Assembly: GCF_002113025.1 (NCBI RefSeq)
Contig: NZ_NEJH01000003.1
Location: forward strand, 558,001 to 622,000
Reading direction: 5' to 3'
DNA length: 64,000 nt
DNA from: Pseudomonas sp. B28(2017)
GTDB taxonomy: Bacteria > Pseudomonadota > Gammaproteobacteria > Pseudomonadales > Pseudomonadaceae
In this document: one piece after another, positions 62,547-64,000 of the stretch
How positions within the stretch are numbered: position 1 is the first letter of the stretch
Layout of the letters: the number at the start of each line of letters is the position of its first letter
Notes under the pieces: generated by a model
What the model was told of the DNA's origin: nothing
Database searches by the model: none
Seen by the model: only the letters and a program-made list of their open reading frames with translations
Position numbers and translations under genes: made by a program

Positions 62547-63351
62547 TTTATCCCTTCCCAACCTGCCTGGCGCTTTGCCCGACAAGCGCCAGGTTGCCGC
62601 TTCCTTCTCCCGCGCAGCGGCGAGCTACGACAGCGTGGCCGAGTTGCAGCGTGATGTGGGCAGCCAATTGCTCAGGCGCTTGCCGCAGGACTTCGTACCG
62701 CAGCGTTGGCTGGATCTTGGCTGTGGCACCGGGCATTTCAGTCGTGCCCTGTATGAGCAATTTCCGGGAGGTCACGGTGTGGCGCTGGATATCGCCGAAG
62801 GCATGCTCAACCATGCCCGGCCATTGGGGGGGGCCGAGCACTTCGTGGCCGGCGATGCCGAGCGTTTGCCACTGCAGGACTCGACTTGCGACTTGATCTT
62901 CTCCAGCCTTGCGGTGCAGTGGTGCGCGGACTTCGATTCGGTGCTCAGTGAAGCCTTTCGGGTGCTGAAACCGGGCGGAATTTTCGCGTTTGCTAGTCTG
63001 TGTGCAGGGACGTTGTTTGAATTGCGCGACAGCTGGCGGCAGGTCGATGGCATGGTGCACGTCAACCGTTTCCGGGAGTTTGGTGTTTATCAGCAGTTGT
63101 GTGCGGGCAGCGGCTTGAGAACTGTCAGTCTGCAAAACCTTGCGCATGTTCTGCATTACCCGGATGTGCGCAGCCTGACCCATGAGCTCAAGGCGCTGGG
63201 CGCGCACAACCTCAATCCCGGTCGACCAGGTGGCTTGACCGGCCGGGCGCGGATTTTGGGTTTGATTGAGGCTTACGAGCAGTTTCGTCAGGCCCGGGGC
63301 CTGCCGGCGACTTATCAAGTGGTGTACGCCGTTTTGGAGAAATCCTTATGA
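62539..63351 (+). CDS. bioC: Malonyl-ACP O-methyltransferase
   Basis: A 270-residue SAM methyltransferase that starts pimelate synthesis by methylating malonyl-ACP. ATG 62539 gives [20 protein letters not shown]; the frame runs back into bioH. SAM motif: [20 protein letters not shown]. Further BioC stretches are [20 protein letters not shown] and [20 protein letters not shown]. It overlaps bioH by 8 bases and bioD by an ATGA. Confidence 0.94.
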   Translation: MTDLSLPNLPGALPDKRQVAASFSRAAASYDSVAELQRDVGSQLLRRLPQDFVPQRWLDLGCGTGHFSRALYEQFPGGHGVALDIAEGMLNHARPLGGAEHFVAGDAERLPLQDSTCDLIFSSLAVQWCADFDSVLSEAFRVLKPGGIFAFASLCAGTLFELRDSWRQVDGMVHVNRFREFGVYQQLCAGSGLRTVSLQNLAHVLHYPDVRSLTHELKALGAHNLNPGRPGGLTGRARILGLIEAYEQFRQARGLPATYQVVYAVLEKSL

Positions 63352-64000
63352 GCGCAGCCTATTTCATCACCGGCACGGATACCGATGTCGGTAAGACCAC
63401 GGTCGCTGCGGGGCTGCTGCACGCGGCACGCTCGGCAGGCTTGAGCACGGCGGCGGGCAAGCCGGTCGCTTCCGGTTGCGATGTGACACCCAAAGGCTTG
63501 CGCAATGCCGATGCGCTGGCCTTGCTGGCAGAGTGTTCGCTGCCGCTAACCTATGCACAGGTCAATCCGGTGGCCTTCGAACCGGCCATTGCCCCGCACC
63601 TGGCTGCGCGGGAGGCGGGCGTGGCGCTGACGGTGCAGTCGCTGCTGGCGCCGATGCGGCAGATTCTGGCCATGCAGGCCGATTTCACTTTGATCGAAGG
63701 CGCAGGAGGCTGGCGCGTGCCGCTGGCGGACCAGGACAATCTGTCTGACCTGGCCATTGCTCTGAAGCTTCCGGTCATTCTCGTCGTCGGCGTGCGTCTG
63801 GGGTGCATCAGCCATGCATTGCTGACGGCCGAAGCGATTGCCCGGGACGGCCTGCAACTGGCCGGCTGGGTGGCCAACATCATCGATCCGAAGACCTCGC
63901 GTCTCGAAGAAAATCTTGCCACTCTCGCCGAGCGCCTGCCAGCGCCGTGCCTGGGGCGTGTACCCAAACTCAAGGCCGTCACGGCCGAAGCGGTGGCCGA
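63348..64000 (+). CDS. bioD: Dethiobiotin synthetase, C-terminus cut by window end
   Basis: The first 217 codons of an ATP-dependent carboxylase-type enzyme that closes the ureido ring of dethiobiotin. P-loop: [19 protein letters not shown]. Other motifs are [30 protein letters not shown] and [20 protein letters not shown]. Only about ten residues should be missing compared with the usual length near 226. Confidence 0.95.
   Translation, partial: MSAAYFITGTDTDVGKTTVAAGLLHAARSAGLSTAAGKPVASGCDVTPKGLRNADALALLAECSLPLTYAQVNPVAFEPAIAPHLAAREAGVALTVQSLLAPMRQILAMQADFTLIEGAGGWRVPLADQDNLSDLAIALKLPVILVVGVRLGCISHALLTAEAIARDGLQLAGWVANIIDPKTSRLEENLATLAERLPAPCLGRVPKLKAVTAEAVA

Overview
The window looks like the chromosome of a Pseudomonas of the P. 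fluorescens type. The genes are GC-rich, and I marked 19 copies or half-copies of the short GGGAGCGAGCCTGCTCGCGA / TCGCGAGCAGGCTCGCTCCC repeat (REP family) between genes. The gene order matches blocks I know from other pseudomonads. No rRNA, tRNA, CRISPR array, prophage or intact transposase was recognised.

Positions 1-33077 are a nearly contiguous catabolic region that turns carnitine and glycine betaine into glycine and serine. It holds cdhB (partial), cdhA, cdhC and caiX with their regulator cdhR. Next come an M19-like protein, a DUF5943 protein, dgcA, dgcB and two ETF subunits (dimethylglycine to sarcosine). gbcA and gbcB are divergent (betaine to dimethylglycine). They are followed by an SDR, threonine aldolase, a TraX-like protein, glyA, soxBDAG (sarcosine to glycine), purU and fdhA, the last two for one-carbon disposal. 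Interruptions are a DUF3010 gene, a toxin-antitoxin pair with a frameshifted toxin, an LprI-like protein, an orphan RHS-core gene, a tandem retropepsin-like protein, and a 0.77-kb non-coding stretch with four repeats that each carry a perfect DnaA box.

Positions 33100-35704 form a small accessory island. It has two reverse-strand orphan RHS-core genes with nearly identical cores and unrelated AT-richer tails. One is frameshifted; the other carries an F-box-like segment. Between them lie a decayed copy of part of fdhA and what looks like the 3' tail of a group II intron. All three RHS genes in the window share a palindrome containing CTGCTAG 68-110 bp upstream of the start.

Positions 35707-49994 hold an ECF sigma/anti-sigma/fasciclin operon, a DUF2780 protein, an acyltransferase, a RimB-like protease, a GST, a fox-type ferri-siderophore operon (sigma, anti-sigma, TonB receptor, PepSY reductase, small membrane protein), a DnaQ-type exonuclease with a cNMP/CBS/DUF294 sensor, and a lone receiver protein.

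Positions 50034-64000 hold malate synthase G, a GcvR-like ACT protein, RarD, SrkA, a PhoX-type phosphatase, a ModE-like regulator, ComF, and the biotin cluster bioB-F-H-C-D (bioD cut by the window end).
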